From assembly GCA_011319805.1 (NCBI GenBank), contig SJRY01000294.1, positions 62,001 through 126,000 on the forward strand: 64,000 nt of DNA, given 5' to 3'. Position numbers and translations under genes: made by a program. Shown piece by piece: positions 45,949-57,650 of the stretch. The DNA comes from Macrocybe gigantea (taxonomy: Eukaryota > Basidiomycota > Agaricomycetes > Agaricales > Callistosporiaceae). The stretch's first letter is position 1, and every line of letters starts with the position of its first letter. A model generated the notes under the pieces. The model was not told the DNA's origin, did no database searches, and saw only the letters and a program-made list of their open reading frames with translations.

Positions 45949-47753
45949 ATGGCGTCGACGACGGTACTGGACGCACTGGTTGCGCTATTCTGTCTCTCTT
46001 GTTCTGCCATTCTGTATAGTAATTCCAGGAACTCCAAGTCGGAACCTTCATTCTGGTCTCAAGGCTATGTCCTCGAAAATCAGGTCACCCATGCTCGACT
46101 TTTGCCGGCCAAGGCGTCACATGCATTCACGTACCCCACGATATCGTTATTCGTGTCATTGCGTGCGCTGGAGAAACACGCTTTGGATCTGGGGAATGGC
46201 TGGATATTTGGCTATGGAAACAAGTGGGGAAGACTGGTTGGCCTTCGTCCAGATCCGTACTTGACGTCCCAAGACGACGGACGAACAATAGCAGAGAAAC
46301 TCCAAACCGTGCTAGAGGAGCGCGGGTACATGCTTGGGCAGGACGCTCCAAAAGATGTATGGATGATGACTATGCCCAGTCTGCTTGGCTTTGAAGGCAT
46401 CAATCCTTTGACCGTGTATTTTATTTATAAAGCCAGGGCGTTTTGGCTAGCTGTGTTAGAGGCAAGCTCACCAAAAATATTCTCAGGTGTACACTTGACG
46501 CATTCACGTAGATCCATAATACCTTTGGGGAAACACATATCCATATTCTGCAGGTGGGCAAGGACGAGGATGATCATCGACCGCAAGGGTGAGTTACTTC
46601 TCGCCCCGAAGCATCCAGGCAAACAATTTCAGGTTTACCCATCAGTGGACTTTCTATCGTGAATTTCATGTTTCTCCATTCAATGACCGGTCGGGCTTCT
46701 ACACTGTCTCTATCAGAGAACCGTCCCACTCCACATTACCGCCGCATGCGAATCTCAGCGAGTCTCCCGCCCACCAAAACCCGCAATCCGGATACACCTG
46801 CATACAGCATCCATGGACCAGACCTCTTCCACCTCTTCCACACTCGGCCCACTAAAACTGACCGCCATCCTCAGACCAGTTACCGCAAGGCCGCTCACCA
46901 CCTCTAATCTCTTGCAATCCTTGGCACGCGCCCCATTCGCTCTTTTCTTGTCGATGCCGCGGATACTCTACGAAGCGTGGATCCTGCATTATATCAAGCG
47001 CCTAGACGTCTACATCCGCCCAGAGCCCAAGCCCACGGCTTCGTCCGAGGACTGGGGCACCGGTGCCAACTTCAGCGCCCTCGGAATCACGAAGTCCGCT
47101 GGCGGCCTCAAGTGGATCAAAGAGGGACCGCTTGAAGCGTACGCCCGGCAGCGCATGATCGCCTTCCTGCGAAAACGACTTCAGGAGGTGAACGCGAAAG
47201 TTACACTCGTTTCTTCGGATCCAGAAGTGCCGCAGACGACACTCAGTTCGGACTTGGACGCGCAATCCTTAGACGTTTTGGTCGTCTCATTTCTGTCACC
47301 CCGCTTCTTCACGCTCATGCTCCTCTGCCCTTCTGCGGCTCACGCCTTACTATTGGGGAGCGATGGAGAAGGACTATTCTTCGTCTCGTCCCGAGAGCTG
47401 TTCTGCTCGGTCTTCTCTTCGTCGACTTCCCTTTCGCAACCCCAGCATCCGTCCAACCTCCAAAATCTGCGATCTAGACCGATACCCGTTTCGATAACCC
47501 TACCCATCCCCCTCGACACTTCGTGGACGACGACGGAGGCTTCGGCAGTTTCCTGCTAAACGCCGCCTTTGTGCGGACGTCTTTCGCCTTGGAAAAGTTG
47601 GAAGAGTCGATATTTCGACTAGCTAGAGCTCGGCCTGTCGAAGGCGAGGAGCCATGGAAGCAATGGGACCGAGCAGCCACAGTTTTCCGTAATGGAGGTC
47701 CGATACCCAAGACGCGGCATTCAGAGGGAAGCGTCCGCAGGGTTAAACGGTGA
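45949..47753 (+). CDS. DUF1365 family protein, membrane-anchored
   Basis: An N-terminal hydrophobic segment (VLDALVALFCLSCSAILY) is followed by the DUF1365 core: HARLLPAKASHAFTYPTISL, GFEGINPLTVYFIYK, IHNTFGETHIHILQVGK, and FYREFHVSPFNDRSGFYTV, then GPLKLTAILRP and a C-terminal DUF1365-like tail. In bacteria this family sits with cyclopropane-fatty-acid synthases and FAD-linked oxidases; its reaction in fungi is not established. The intron 46462-46511 has a GC donor (GCAAGC). One base is lost near 46812 and one near 47520. The start codon choice is 45949 (context GCAATGGCG); an in-frame ATG at 45940 is also possible, and two tiny upstream ATGs (45929, 45935) in another frame lie just before. 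Confidence 0.85.
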
Positions 47754-48067
47754 CCTACGAGACCGCATATATACAGCTATGCACCTGTCATTATTATTCA
47801 CTTCACTAGAACACGAACCGCTTGTTCAATGCTGTCGTTTCAAGCCTGTTAAAGGTCAAGGGAGAGGTGCACTGCGATGCCCAGTTCAAAGCTTAGAGGT
47901 TAAACTATAGGGAACGGGCTAATGAGCTGGGTTTGCGAAAATGGCTCAACATGCGATGACAACCGTAATACAAGCAGGTCACAACCTAGAAGCGACTCCG
48001 AAACCAGGAAAAGCGAGTAATATATGTCTATAGAAGATGATGGAACCAAAGTAACCCCTCTTCCTCG

Positions 48068-49851
48068 TCACTCGTTCCGCGGAAAAGAAGGAACGAGGTC
48101 GAGTTCGCGAACGTCCACGCCCGCAAAGTCTCGGCTCTTTACCCGTCTCGAAGCGAGCTCCCGCTTGGCCAGCCACAGATGTAAAAGCTGTATACAGTCC
48201 TTGGCCTAGAAACGACAAGATGCCGATCAGAAAACGCATTCATCAGGAAAAAGGCAATGAGTCTGACCACAATGAACAGCCCAAGGCCGACCGAATTCCG
48301 CCACCACACCGGATCCGCCTCATTCCATGTGCGCGTCCCGTTCCATGACACGTTCATGACGAGGCGTATCGTGAGGCCGAGCTGCTTCATTAGGCTCATG
48401 TTCTGCCACGTCGGTCGAACGAATACGGCCCGAGGGGCGGGGCGATGCTCTGGCCCAGCGGTGGCCGCACGCCTAGAATGAGCGCAGGTGCGCCGACGTT
48501 CTCGATAGCCGTAAGAGTATCGAGCCCATGAAGCTTGAAATGGCGGGGATGAGCAGGGCACCACCGATCCGCCGCCCGAGCGAGGACGTGTCAATCTCGA
48601 TGAGCTGCTCTGCTGCTGCCACCGCCGCCGCATTGGGCTCTTGCTCCGCAGGCTCCTGTCCTTCTTGCGCAGCTTGTTGTTGTTGTTGTTGTTGTTGCTG
48701 CTGCTGCTGTTCCCCTTGCTGATTTTCCATGTTCATGTTCGCTCTGATGCGAATCATGAATGGTCCACCTTCGTTCACTTGCAGCTGAATGGGGCCCGTC
48801 GTACGATGTGGCGTTGGCTTGACGCCGAGCACCCAGTACTGCAACCGTGCGAACAGGCGTCTGTATATCACACGAACGAACGGGACGATGAAGAAGCCCA
48901 ACAAGACCGGTGATGGCGGCCATTTCTTTTCGTGGCTCAAAGGAGAGGTCAGGTTATTGATATTGTCTGGCTGCCGCCACGCCTTGTCCAGGATCTTTTG
49001 AAGGCCAACAGGTGCTGCTATTGGCCAGATGAGCAACAAGGGGATGATGGATGGTATTTGGGCCGCTGATTGAAATCTCGAAGCGACGAGTGACAAGGGG
49101 AGTACGGGTAGGTTGATGTAGGCATTCCATGGCCAATTTGAGGGATCGTCAGTCAGTAGAATGTCAAACATCCTGAATGGATAAATGATAAGATTTAAAA
49201 ATCGGATGCATCGAGCAGCTTAAAGACATACTCTTTTCCGATAAACTTTTCCACAGCCCAAACACCATATGCTGTGCATACAACATACACCCCTAGGATT
49301 CCCATTGGTCATAAGCACACTTCGAATAAAATCACGTACAGCAAAAAAAAGAAGAGGATAGCCTTACCCGAGGCGAAAACAATCACACAGCCAACCGCGC
49401 TGAACAGTGTGAACGCTCTTCCCATCTTCTGCAGTATCTTGTTCCCGCTCCCCAGTAACCGCAAGATGAACGGCCGATTGCTCTCCAGCTCGTACTGCGT
49501 GCCGCACTGTGGGCACTTGAGCGCATGGTCTGCACGGGAGGCGTCACCCTGCGAGGTCTGGATCCACCGCAGGAGGCAGCTCTCATGCGCTACGAGGGTG
49601 CATTTGCACGGGTGCGTCCACACGCGAGGTGGGTCTTCTGGCCCTAGAGCAGAGACGGCGCTGATCAGGTTCAGTCCTGGCGCAACGGAGTCAGACGACC
49701 GGGTCTTACTATCATAGTATTCTTCGTCCCGACATATGTAGCATAGTTTAACCTGGAGAAATAGTCAGCCGTAGGATCGCCATGTAGAATATATGTTAGA
49801 GGACTTGCGCACTCGAAGATCGTTGATGTTGGGAACGCGAGCGTTGTCCAT
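48068..49851 (-). CDS. Membrane RING-CH (MARCH/Doa10-like) ubiquitin ligase
   Basis: Reads leftwards from MDNARVPNINDLR. The RING-CH finger has CYICRDEE, then PCKCTLVAHESCLLRWIQ and LKCPQCGTQYELE (C4HC3 pattern). Behind it come hydrophobic segments (GRAFTLFSAVGCVIVFASG, a long stretch IPSIIPLLLIWPIAAPVGL, PVLLGFFIVPFVRVIY) and, near the end, DPVWWRNSVGLGLFIV. Such proteins are membrane E3 ligases of the MARCH type acting in the ER or mitochondrial outer membrane; which one is not clear. A 12-residue polyGln tract sits in the hydrophilic loop. Single-base losses occur near 48475 and near 48412. An intron with donor GTCAGA joins the last exon, which ends SFPRNE at 48068. Confidence 0.82.
48674..48709 (-). 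repeat. CAG/CAA trinucleotide repeat (polyGln, 12 codons)
   Basis: Eight CAA and four CAG codons in a row on the minus strand, inside the hydrophilic loop of the RING-CH protein. Length variation would change only the Gln number. Confidence 0.9.
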
Positions 49852-50128
49852 GTCAGTGGTTGGAAGTCAAAATCTCCAATGTTAACACCACGAGCCACAA
49901 ATATGAAGATTATGTAACATTTTCGTCATACGGAGACGACCTTGCAAAGTTGCGGAACAAAATGGTTCAATTTTCTGCAGTACTTGAAAGAAAATACAAA
50001 GACAGAACGTCGACAAACACGACGCACATCATACGGATAGTACTTTTATTTTAAAAAAAGAGAAAATGAAATTGAAAAAGAACAAAAACGCCTTCGGGCC
50101 TTTTTTCCCAGTTGAAGAAAGCCGGCGT

Positions 50129-51083
50129 TCAATGGTCATAAGGGGGAGTCTGGGCTCTCTCTCGATCTCTCTCGTCGTTCTCTTTCTTTGGCTCATCGGC
50201 AGGAGGCGGGGTCCTAGCCCTGTCCTCCCTCCTTCTCTCAGGTGTTGGACTTCTACGCTCTCGGGGGACCTACTTCTCCTTCTCCTCTCACGGTCCCGAT
50301 CCCTATCCCTATCTCTGTCGAGGTCCCTGTCCTTGTCGCGATCGTCTCGGTCGGAGCGACGTCTCGGGCTGCGGGATCGTTCGCGTTCGCGGGTCGACCG
50401 ATGGGGCGGGGAGCGCCTGTCGTAACGCCAAACCGAGGACGGAGGATTCTTGGCCCACTGAAGAGGGCGTCAGCTTCGATCTGAGATTGACAAGGTGAAA
50501 GCACATACTTGGATGCTTAGGCGGGAGCCTTCAAAGTATCGACCATGCCTGTAGCGGGCAGCGCGTGTTCAGGCCAAAAGAGGCGGTTGTAAGGTGGGGC
50601 AACGCACATTTCGTAATAGGCATCTTCGGCATCACGTTGACTGCGAAACTCCACGAATGCATAACTACGAGGGTGTTCGGGACATCGTTGAGCGCTCGTA
50701 TTCTCGCGATGAAATCGAAGATGATCGTAGTGGGAGGATTGACGACGAAGCTCGCGAGGAGGGAGGCAGCAAACATCGACGAAAAGCGGCTCGCGTATCG
50801 CGGTGAAGTGGAGGGTACTTCACGGGGACGTCCGACTCGATCCAACACCGACTTGGATGCGGGAGGAAGAAGAGAGATTTACGGAAACTGCACTTACGGG
50901 TTTGAGCTGGCATGAGGATTGCGAGGCGCGGGAACGTCGCAACGAACAAGAGGACCGTACCTGTCTGCATTGTTAGCGATGACGGTGGGTGACGCGATGA
51001 ACGACGTACCGTTCAAACTCGTAGGCGAGGTCGCGGGCGCGAGTTGCAGGGTGGAAGCCGCTAACGAAGAGGATGCGAGGCAT
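50129..51083 (-). CDS. SR-type splicing factor with one RRM
   Basis: Serine/arginine-rich nuclear RNA-binding protein. The RRM occupies the first 80 residues: RILFVSGFHPATRARDLAYE (RNP2), YGPLVRCDVPAPR, YAFVEFRSQRDAEDAYYEM (RNP1) and HGRYFEGSRLSIQWAKNPP. The C-terminal part is an RS domain with RSRSPRRRSDRDDRD and a long Asp-Arg dipeptide run. Exons are joined by GT-AG introns starting near 51011, 50898, 50612 and 50508. A single base is missing in a C run at 50263-50267 (minus strand), after which the frame gives RERRSPTPERRRE and ends AQTPPYDH at 50129. It resembles SRSF1/2-like fungal factors. Divergent from the PPR-like gene with 197 nt between starts. Confidence 0.85.
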
Positions 51084-51280
51084 GTCGGTGGCGGTGGTTG
51101 AGGAAGAAAAGTTGAAAAAAACGGGGCAAGGGCAAAAGACGACTTGTTTGGTTTTGTTTGTTTGTGGCTGCACCATTTCTGGTCACTGTCTCGCTTTTTT
51201 CGCCGCCATGGTACCAGGTGAGTGCTCGAGTCCATTCCACTCGTCCAGCTCTCATTGCTTGTTGCAGATGCCAGTCGCAT

Positions 51281-53595
51281 ATGCTGAAGGTCTTCTTTCG
51301 CAATGCGAGACTCACTCAGCCTCTGCGCGCCGCCAGGCGGCCCTTCTCGACCACCCTTTACCCGAGCATCGTCACCCGGCCCACTAAGGCCACGAAAATC
51401 ATCGACGCGCTCCAGAAGGAGACTCGGGACCCGATATGGAAACTCTTATACCGCCTGAACGCGCCTTTCAACAGGCTCGAGCTCATCACGCTCCTCGCCA
51501 AGCAGGGTTTGTCCACTGACCAGTACCATTCCTGGAAGCCAGTCCTACTCGAGCGCGACATCTCTACTGCATTGGACACGCTTCGGCAGCATGGTTTTGC
51601 CGTCGGCGCCCCTCAGACCACGTCGTCTCGTCTGTTGCCACCCTGGGTAATCCTCCATCTCGTCGGCTACAAGGTCCGCACGCACCAACATGCGATGGGC
51701 CCGCTTCTGGACCTCGTGTATGCATATCTTGGCGTCTTTCCATCGAGGCTGCGTGGACCGCTCTTGGTCTTAGCCATGGCCAACCTCTCCAGACTGAATC
51801 TCGTCGTTCCAATGCAACGGGTCGCGGGAAGCTTTCTGGTGGCGAGGATAGAACATCAACGGCTGAATTTCAACCTCATGCTGCAAGCCATCCTATTCAA
51901 TCCCACTCACTCCAGGGAGAATGCAGACATCATCATTTCCATTTTAAAAGCCATCGATGCGCGTCAGCTACGCTTAGATCAGCATATCGCGCACCTGCTT
52001 CAACGCGACCGGTTTGTTATGGTGCAGCTTACCAAGTATCTGAGGCAACGCATGGTCCAGCAAGGCATCGTCCCCAAGGCTGAGCATTTGGAAGCATACC
52101 TGCGGTTCTTCTCCCAAAATAACACTATCAGCGCTTCGCAGCCGCATAGTCATACCGCCACCAACTCTGAAGCCCCCAAAGCTCCTCATCTTCCTCTGAT
52201 GCTCCCTCGAGGACGTCTGCGGATGATCCCGCTTCCGCTTTGACTTTCTTGCAACGTCTAGCGGGGGTTGACCCACAAGAGAAGCCTACCCCTCTGTCTG
52301 TGCGCCCGCACAAACGATTTGGACCAGGCCGACTCCACTGGACGTCGCCCGACATCTTCCAACTTACAAAATCTCTTCATGAATTCTCCCAAAAGCCAGA
52401 CGTGTCCGCGAGCCGTCTTATCTCCGCCTTCCACTTCCTCATGAAGTTCGCGAAACCGACCGTCGCTACGTGCACCGTCCTCATCGAAGGCCTACTGCGA
52501 CGCAAGGACCCACGCGCGACCACGTATTGGCGACATCTCCTCCGAACGGGGCTCACAATTGACAGAGAGGCGCTGAGTGCCGGCCTGCGCGCGCTCACAT
52601 ACGCCGAACGGCCGCACGAGGCGTTCGCCACCCTCGAAACCTTCGCCGCGCGTGACAATAGGAGCTCAATGGGCATATACCGCATACATCGTTCGCTCTC
52701 GCTCACGTCGATCACGATCAACGACTTTTTGGTCGCGTTAAACCGCATCGGCCGACCCGACGTCGTGTTCCGCCTCTGGGACCACATGGGCGAGCTATAC
52801 GGTGTGTACCCAGACGGCAACACGCTCAGCATCGTGCTACAATCTGCGCTTACCGCGAGCCGGAAGGACGATTCATTCGCCGGCGCCATTGCGCAGCTCT
52901 CACTGAAATACCCTCTTCGATCCCCGCCGCCGCCCGATACGCCCCAGCCCCGCAAGACGATCGCGCAGTCCATCGAGGCGCTCGTAGGTGATCTCGAGAA
53001 GGGGCTCAAACCATACAAGTCGGGAATATGGCACAACCGGCCGCCTGTCGACGCCGCGATTCACGTCTTCCAGCAGATCGTCTTTCTTCACGACGACGCG
53101 GTGACGAAGCTTGCCGCGGTTCAAGCTCCCGCACACGCGGTGCGCTCCGCCGCGGACGAAGACGCGCTAACGGGGCTCGGCCTACCCAAACTCAGGCCAC
53201 GCCAGACTACGTTCGTCCCGCCTGAGCCCGACAGCGCCTTTGCTGGGTCGCAAAACCCATACACGCACCTGCGCATCACGCCCGAGAATCTGTACCACTA
53301 TGTTCTCCTGCTGGGCCTCACGGCGCGTGCGACGGAGATCCCGCTGACGCTTGCGTGGATGCGTGCGCTGGATGTAAGGCCGTGGCCGTACACGCTTGCT
53401 CTTGCGCTGAGCTTTTGGTCCGAGATCAGTGTCCAGGCGCCACTGGTCGAGTCGTGGCAGGGCGGCGTGGAGAAGAACGAGTACACAAAGCTGGTGGAGT
53501 GGCTTAGGGAGTGGATCGGCGAAGAGGGGATGCCGTCGGAGGAGTTGTTGGCGAAAGCTAGTTATAGGATCTATCGGATGCGGGAGGAGCATTAG
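51281..53595 (+). CDS. PPR-like mitochondrial RNA-associated protein
   Basis: About 770 codons in one exon, broken once. The N-terminus MLKVFFRNARLTQPLRAARR with RPFSTTLYPS behind it is a classic mitochondrial presequence (Arg, Ser, no acidic residues). The rest is helical hairpins resembling degenerate pentatricopeptide repeats, e.g. PTVATCTVLIEGLLRRKDPR, TTYWRHLLRTGLTIDREALS, and SITINDFLVALNRIGRPDVV. This pattern is common for fungal mitochondrial RNA-processing or translation factors; a specific target is unknown. One base is missing in the C5 run at 52173-52177, between TATNSEAP and SSSDAPSRTSADDP. The start is the ATG before the presequence rather than upstream in-frame codons that belong to the 5' UTR. 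Confidence 0.75.
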
Positions 53596-53741
53596 CTTTT
53601 GCGTGACGGGTTAAACGTTGTTGTCATTAGCGTTGCATGGATGAACCGCCTAGAGCAGAATATAATCGACCCCGCACATGTAGTAATAATACAAGCGTTC
53701 AGAATGCCCGCGAGGAATGTGATATCATAATATCTAAAGTA

Positions 53742-54694
53742 TCAAAGTTTCTTCTTCCCAAGTTGGGCTTGTTTCTTGGCCTCGACTTCTGCGGACTTGG
53801 CTATGGAGATGCAATGAGCACCGCACTTGAAAAGAGACGAACTGAAGATTGTTACCATCAGCTTCTGCCTTCCGTTTCGCTTGCGCAGCTTCGCGCTCAG
53901 CACGAATCTTGGCGAGACGGGCCAGATCCGCCTTGGCCTCAGTAGTCTTTCCTTGGAGATGTAACTGACAATGTAGCGCAAGTCAGCGAATCCGGGTCGA
54001 CAAACGGAATAGGTAGGACAGACGCACTTTCCAGTACCGCTCCTTTGCCTCTTGTTTTTCCTTCTGTTCTCTAACGGCCTCGTCAGTCCGATGATCTGAT
54101 GATCAAACGTCAAGGGCGCGATACCTCTCTCGTCTAGACAGCTGCCTTGTCTCATTGAGGTCAGAGATGTTCAGCTTCTTCTGGACGTGGTTCGGGTTGA
54201 TCAAATCTGGGTCCTCCTCTTCCTCATCGTCGTCCTCATCTGCCTTTTTCTTCTGTTGTTTCGCAGCTGCCTGTTTCTTCTTCAGATCTTTGCGCTGCTG
54301 CCGGGTAAGCTCAGGCTTCGTTTCGTCATCGTCTGACTCGTCCTCCTCCTCCTCATCATCATCATCTTCTTCCTCATCTTCCGATTCGTCGTCTTCATCC
54401 TCGTCCAGAGGGCTACAGACAGTCGTGTGATGAGATCAAGATAATGGCGTTATGAACAAGGCGATCTAACCGACGGCGCCTTGAATCGCCTTCGACATCG
54501 GGCCTGTCCATGTCCATGGCTTTGCTAAAAAGAGTTAAGTCTCTACAGTCATAATGACAATCGCAACATACAGACCTGAAATTACGACCACCGCCACGCC
54601 TTTGCTTGAATTTGCCTAGATCATGCAAATTATATTGAGTTTTCCCCAAGAAATACGATAGCGCTCAAAAATGCAGACCAGTTCCTCGAACCAT
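53742..54694 (-). CDS. PDAP1: PDAP1-like (PP28) casein-kinase-substrate phosphoprotein
   Basis: Reads leftwards: MVRGTGKFKQRRGGGRNFSK over two short exons, then MDMDRPDVEGDSRRRR, a long acidic Ser/Asp/Glu tract, KPELTRQQRKDLKKKQAAAK, DPDLINPNHVQKKLNISDLN, ETRQLSRRER, EQKEKQEAKERYWK, LHLQGKTTEAKADLARLAKI and the end KKQAQLGKKKL. This is the conserved layout of the 28-kDa heat- and acid-stable phosphoprotein (PDAP1/PP28), a small cytosolic protein associated with RNA and growth-factor signalling in animals; its fungal role is unknown. All exons join in frame. Divergent from NDUFA6, 168 nt between starts. Confidence 0.88.
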
Positions 54695-54862
54695 CTTTAA
54701 AAGATCGATTGGCGGTGAGAGCAGCGACAAGTCACGGAGAGAGTGAGCAGTTACAAGACTGGGTGCTGATACGAAAACTGACCAAATGGGGCTGCGGCCT
54801 GTGATGCCAAACAACAACATACATACTAATTGTTCACTCCGAGGTTGCGAACTCCTCAAAGA

Positions 54863-55370
54863 ATGACCACCATCCCAGCACGTCTGGCAACTGCCAGCCG
54901 CTCATCCATCAGCCACTCTGACGCTCGCCATCGTGCCATTCAGCTATACCGCGACTGGTACCGCTCGGTGAGTGAGGACCTACTTCTGTCAAGCACCACA
55001 CCCGGCCGAACCCGTTTGTCACAAGGCACCAGAAATTGTGGAACTCTATGCACTGAATGTGTCTCCGGCGTATATCCGTCACTCGATCCGCCAGCGCTTT
55101 GAGAAGAACCGCTATGTTACGGATCCAAAAGCGATTGACGTCCTCCTTCTCAAGGGCCGGCAGGAGTACCAGGAGACGTTGAACTGCTGGAAGCAACTGG
55201 ATCACGTCATGGGTATCCTGCTACAACCTCAAGAAAAACCGCAGAAGACGTTTATGCAAAAGTTTTTGGAAGGTCCGTCGTTTGCTGGATTTTCTATCAC
55301 TCGATGCTGAACTAAGCTGGTAGGAAGAGACGAGGAAGCCATTATACCGGCAGCAAGTGGAGTGCATTAA
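54863..55370 (+). CDS. NDUFA6: NDUFA6 (B14), LYR-motif subunit of respiratory complex I
   Basis: Accessory subunit of mitochondrial NADH dehydrogenase that, through its LYR motif, holds the mitochondrial acyl carrier protein. Three exons (54863-54967, 55026-55272, 55324-55370) add up to 133 codons with the stop, the normal size for this subunit, without frameshift. The LYR motif is seen in AIQLYRDWYRS, followed by IRHSIRQRFEKNRYVTDPKA and the ELYALNVSP segment typical of B14. The second intron acceptor used upstream of APEIVELY is AAG rather than the usual CAG/TAG triplet (still AG). Confidence 0.92.
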
Positions 55371-56015
55371 TGTATCCTTAATAGATCGACGTTTGCCACA
55401 TCGACATATGCCAGTTTTGTGACGTTTTTGACGCCTGGACCTCTGGGTAAGCTTACCACTCGTTATCCAAGCAAGCGCTCAGGCTCTGGAGAATTCCTTC
55501 TCTTCGCATTCCGTTTACGCACCCTTCCGACTCGTACGCTTGCCCTTGGCGATGCAAAAGCAAATGTTTAGAATCCATGCGAAAAGCACATTAGCGTGAA
55601 TCCGAATCCGTGGCCTCCACGGTTCTTCAGCTATGCCCGGTGCTGATCAGGTTATCACGACTCCGATATCTGTCGATGACTCCTACCATCTGTTCCTTGA
55701 CACTTCCATGCTAAATGGATCGCGGCTGCTTTTGCGCAACTTTGCTCGTCGACTTGTTCCTTGGCTTACAATTCCCTTTTAAACCTGCTAACCACCTTCA
55801 GGCAACGACGGGATTTCGGCTTCATTGGTTGTTTCCTACTTTCGGCATCTACCCTCCAAGACAGTTCTGGCCCACGTCGACCAGGGACGGCCATCGCAGA
55901 AACTGCGTACGTCTGGGGGACCTGCCCATGTTGCAGTTCCACTAAGCCATTCAAAATCTCAACTCGGAATTCCTTGCGGTGGTTGTAGAAAACGGCAACA
56001 TTTTTTTGAAGCTGT
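55371..56015. other. Intergenic interval with uncertain short ORFs
   Basis: A 645-nt stretch between NDUFA6 and the minus-strand gene. An ATG ORF at about 55633-55788 (start MPGADQVITTPISVDDSYHL) has a plausible composition and could continue by splicing into the next ORFs, but I find no recognisable domain. Not called. Confidence 0.35.
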
Positions 56016-56614
56016 TTAAAGTTCCTCAATCCGAGACCTTGGCGGTGGTGGCTTGGACGGCAGAGCACCATCCGTGGAATTGAGCATAAGCGGTGGCGCG
56101 AGATAAGAGAATCTTTCAAGGCGGCCATAGTTGCCACGACTCCAAGTCCATTCAAAAATGGAGCTCTGGAAGGCTGCACGCCAACCATCTCCAATCCCTT
56201 TTAGCGCCTGGCTGACAAACGAAGACAGTTTTTCCCGAGAAAATGGTGATTGTTTTGCTTCGACGATCCACGTTTTTGTTCTGATTGACCCTGCGGTTCG
56301 GTTTTGGAAATGTGCCTGCTACCAATGGCACTTGTGCACTTCTATCTAGCTGTCGACCACTTACGTCTTGCGCTCCAGTTCTCTCTTGATCATGGCCGAT
56401 GATGACTGATACAAGTGCGGGGCCACCCGCCTCGTTGACTCGGAATGTCAGCGCCTCACTCATCACGCCCCTCTTGCTACCTGCAATTGTGTCCGTATGT
56501 CCGACGAAGGACTTTAGCTTCTGACGATCCCTCACACCATACCGCAATTGTATTAGCTCGGCTCACAGCCTCGTGTGCCTCAGTGTGGGAAGCCAATGTA
56601 TCGTCGCTAGTCAT
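56016..56614 (-). CDS. Unrecognised protein, possibly conserved
   Basis: Reads leftwards from MTSDDTLASHTEAHEAVSRA. A frame change near 56556 leads to RYGVRDRQKLKSFVGHTDTI and AGSKRGVMSEALTFRVNEAG, then an intron starting GTAAGT near 56368, then an open frame with SPFSREKLSSFVSQALKGIG and WRAAFQSSIFEWTWSRGNYG, and an end in PPPPRSRIEEL at 56016. The regular alternation of helix-like and strand-like segments argues for a folded protein, but I do not know the family. It is divergent from the cation-efflux-like gene with only 41 nt between start codons. Confidence 0.5.
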
Positions 56615-56655
56615 ATAACTTTTATCACTCACTTACCCCTATCCCACCGCCCAGC

Positions 56656-57650
56656 ATGCCACCCTCCTATCGAAAGCTCCAGTTCTACGCTATCGCCATA
56701 AGCATTGCGTCCGTTATCTACAATGGCGCAGAAGGAGCGGTTTCGATCGGATTCGGTGCAGAATCCTCTTCTAGGTCCCTCGTGTTCTTCGGATACAGTC
56801 TGGCATCGAGGTCGCCTCGGCCTCATCGTGCTCTGGAGGTTCCGAAATGTAGCCAAGCCTGGAGAAGAGCGACAGGCCAAGCTCGACGCGAAAAATTTAC
56901 GGTATGCTGGTCGTTCCTGATCGACGTGATATGAAGTGCTCACATAGCTTATCTCCGCTCAACTCACAAGATTCGAAAAAATAGCAACGCTGACCATTGG
57001 CGCCCTTTTGATTCTTCTTGGACTGAGCACAGTCGCAACGGCCATCTCCGTCCTCGTTCTGCGTCAGGAGCCAGAGGCGAACAATGTCTCTCTCATAATC
57101 TCCGCCACGCCCTCGTCCTCATGATCCTCATCTGGCTGCCGAAGCGCTATCTCGCGCGAGAGCTGAACAGCTCCGCCATGGAAGGCGAAGCTACGTGCTC
57201 TCTATCGTGTATCCAAATCACGATCGTGCTCTTCGTCGGATCGCTCATCTACCGCGTTTGGCACGGAGGTTGGTGGCTCGATGGTGCCACCTCCATCGTC
57301 TTGGGCCTTCTGTTTGGATGGGAAGGAGTCAAGATGATACGGTGGGCGCGGGACCCGGACTTTGATGGAGGTTGTTGCCAGAACTGCCGCGTTCCAGACA
57401 CGGAACGCGCGGCAGAGACTGAGGAAAGCCGCTCTGAGGTGGACAAATGCTGCGAGGAAAAGGATGAATGTTGCTGCTCTGGTGAAGAGAAGGAAAAGGA
57501 GGTGAGCAAAGCATTAACAATTGAAACATTTCGCGTGATTGACGCGCGTTTCCAAGTGTACATCTACAGTCGAGGTTCCTGTTGCCTCTGCAAGGTATGG
57601 TCATCCAGTCTACGTCGTTCATTCTTCTTCTCATTTCGATACAGAACTAG
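56656..57650 (+). CDS. Cation-efflux-like (TMEM163/CDF superfamily) membrane protein
   Basis: A polytopic membrane protein with about six hydrophobic segments: FYAIAISIASVIYNGAEGAV, SLVFFG..IQSGIEVASA, a helix containing LTIGALLILLGLSTVATAIS, LVLMILIWLPKRYLA, IQITIVLFVGSLIYRVWHGG, and GATSIVLGLLFGWEGVK. The GAEGAVSIGFG and WWLDGATSIVLG motifs resemble those of cation diffusion facilitators and TMEM163, pointing to divalent-metal transport. The cytosolic tail is Cys/Glu-rich (GGCCQNCRVPD, CCEEKDECCCSGEE), suitable for metal binding. One intron is at 56902-56970 and the last at 57502-57644. Three single-base losses are near 56791, 56818 and 57105. The substrate is unknown. Confidence 0.72.

Noticed and set aside
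48641..48913. 90-aa plus-strand ORF with a leucine run
   Set aside because: It is the antisense reading of the CAG/CAA repeat in the RING-CH gene.
55766..56015. C-terminal part of the 142-aa minus-strand ORF
   Set aside because: It lies beyond the stop of the coherent frame ending at 56016 and shows no protein-like pattern.
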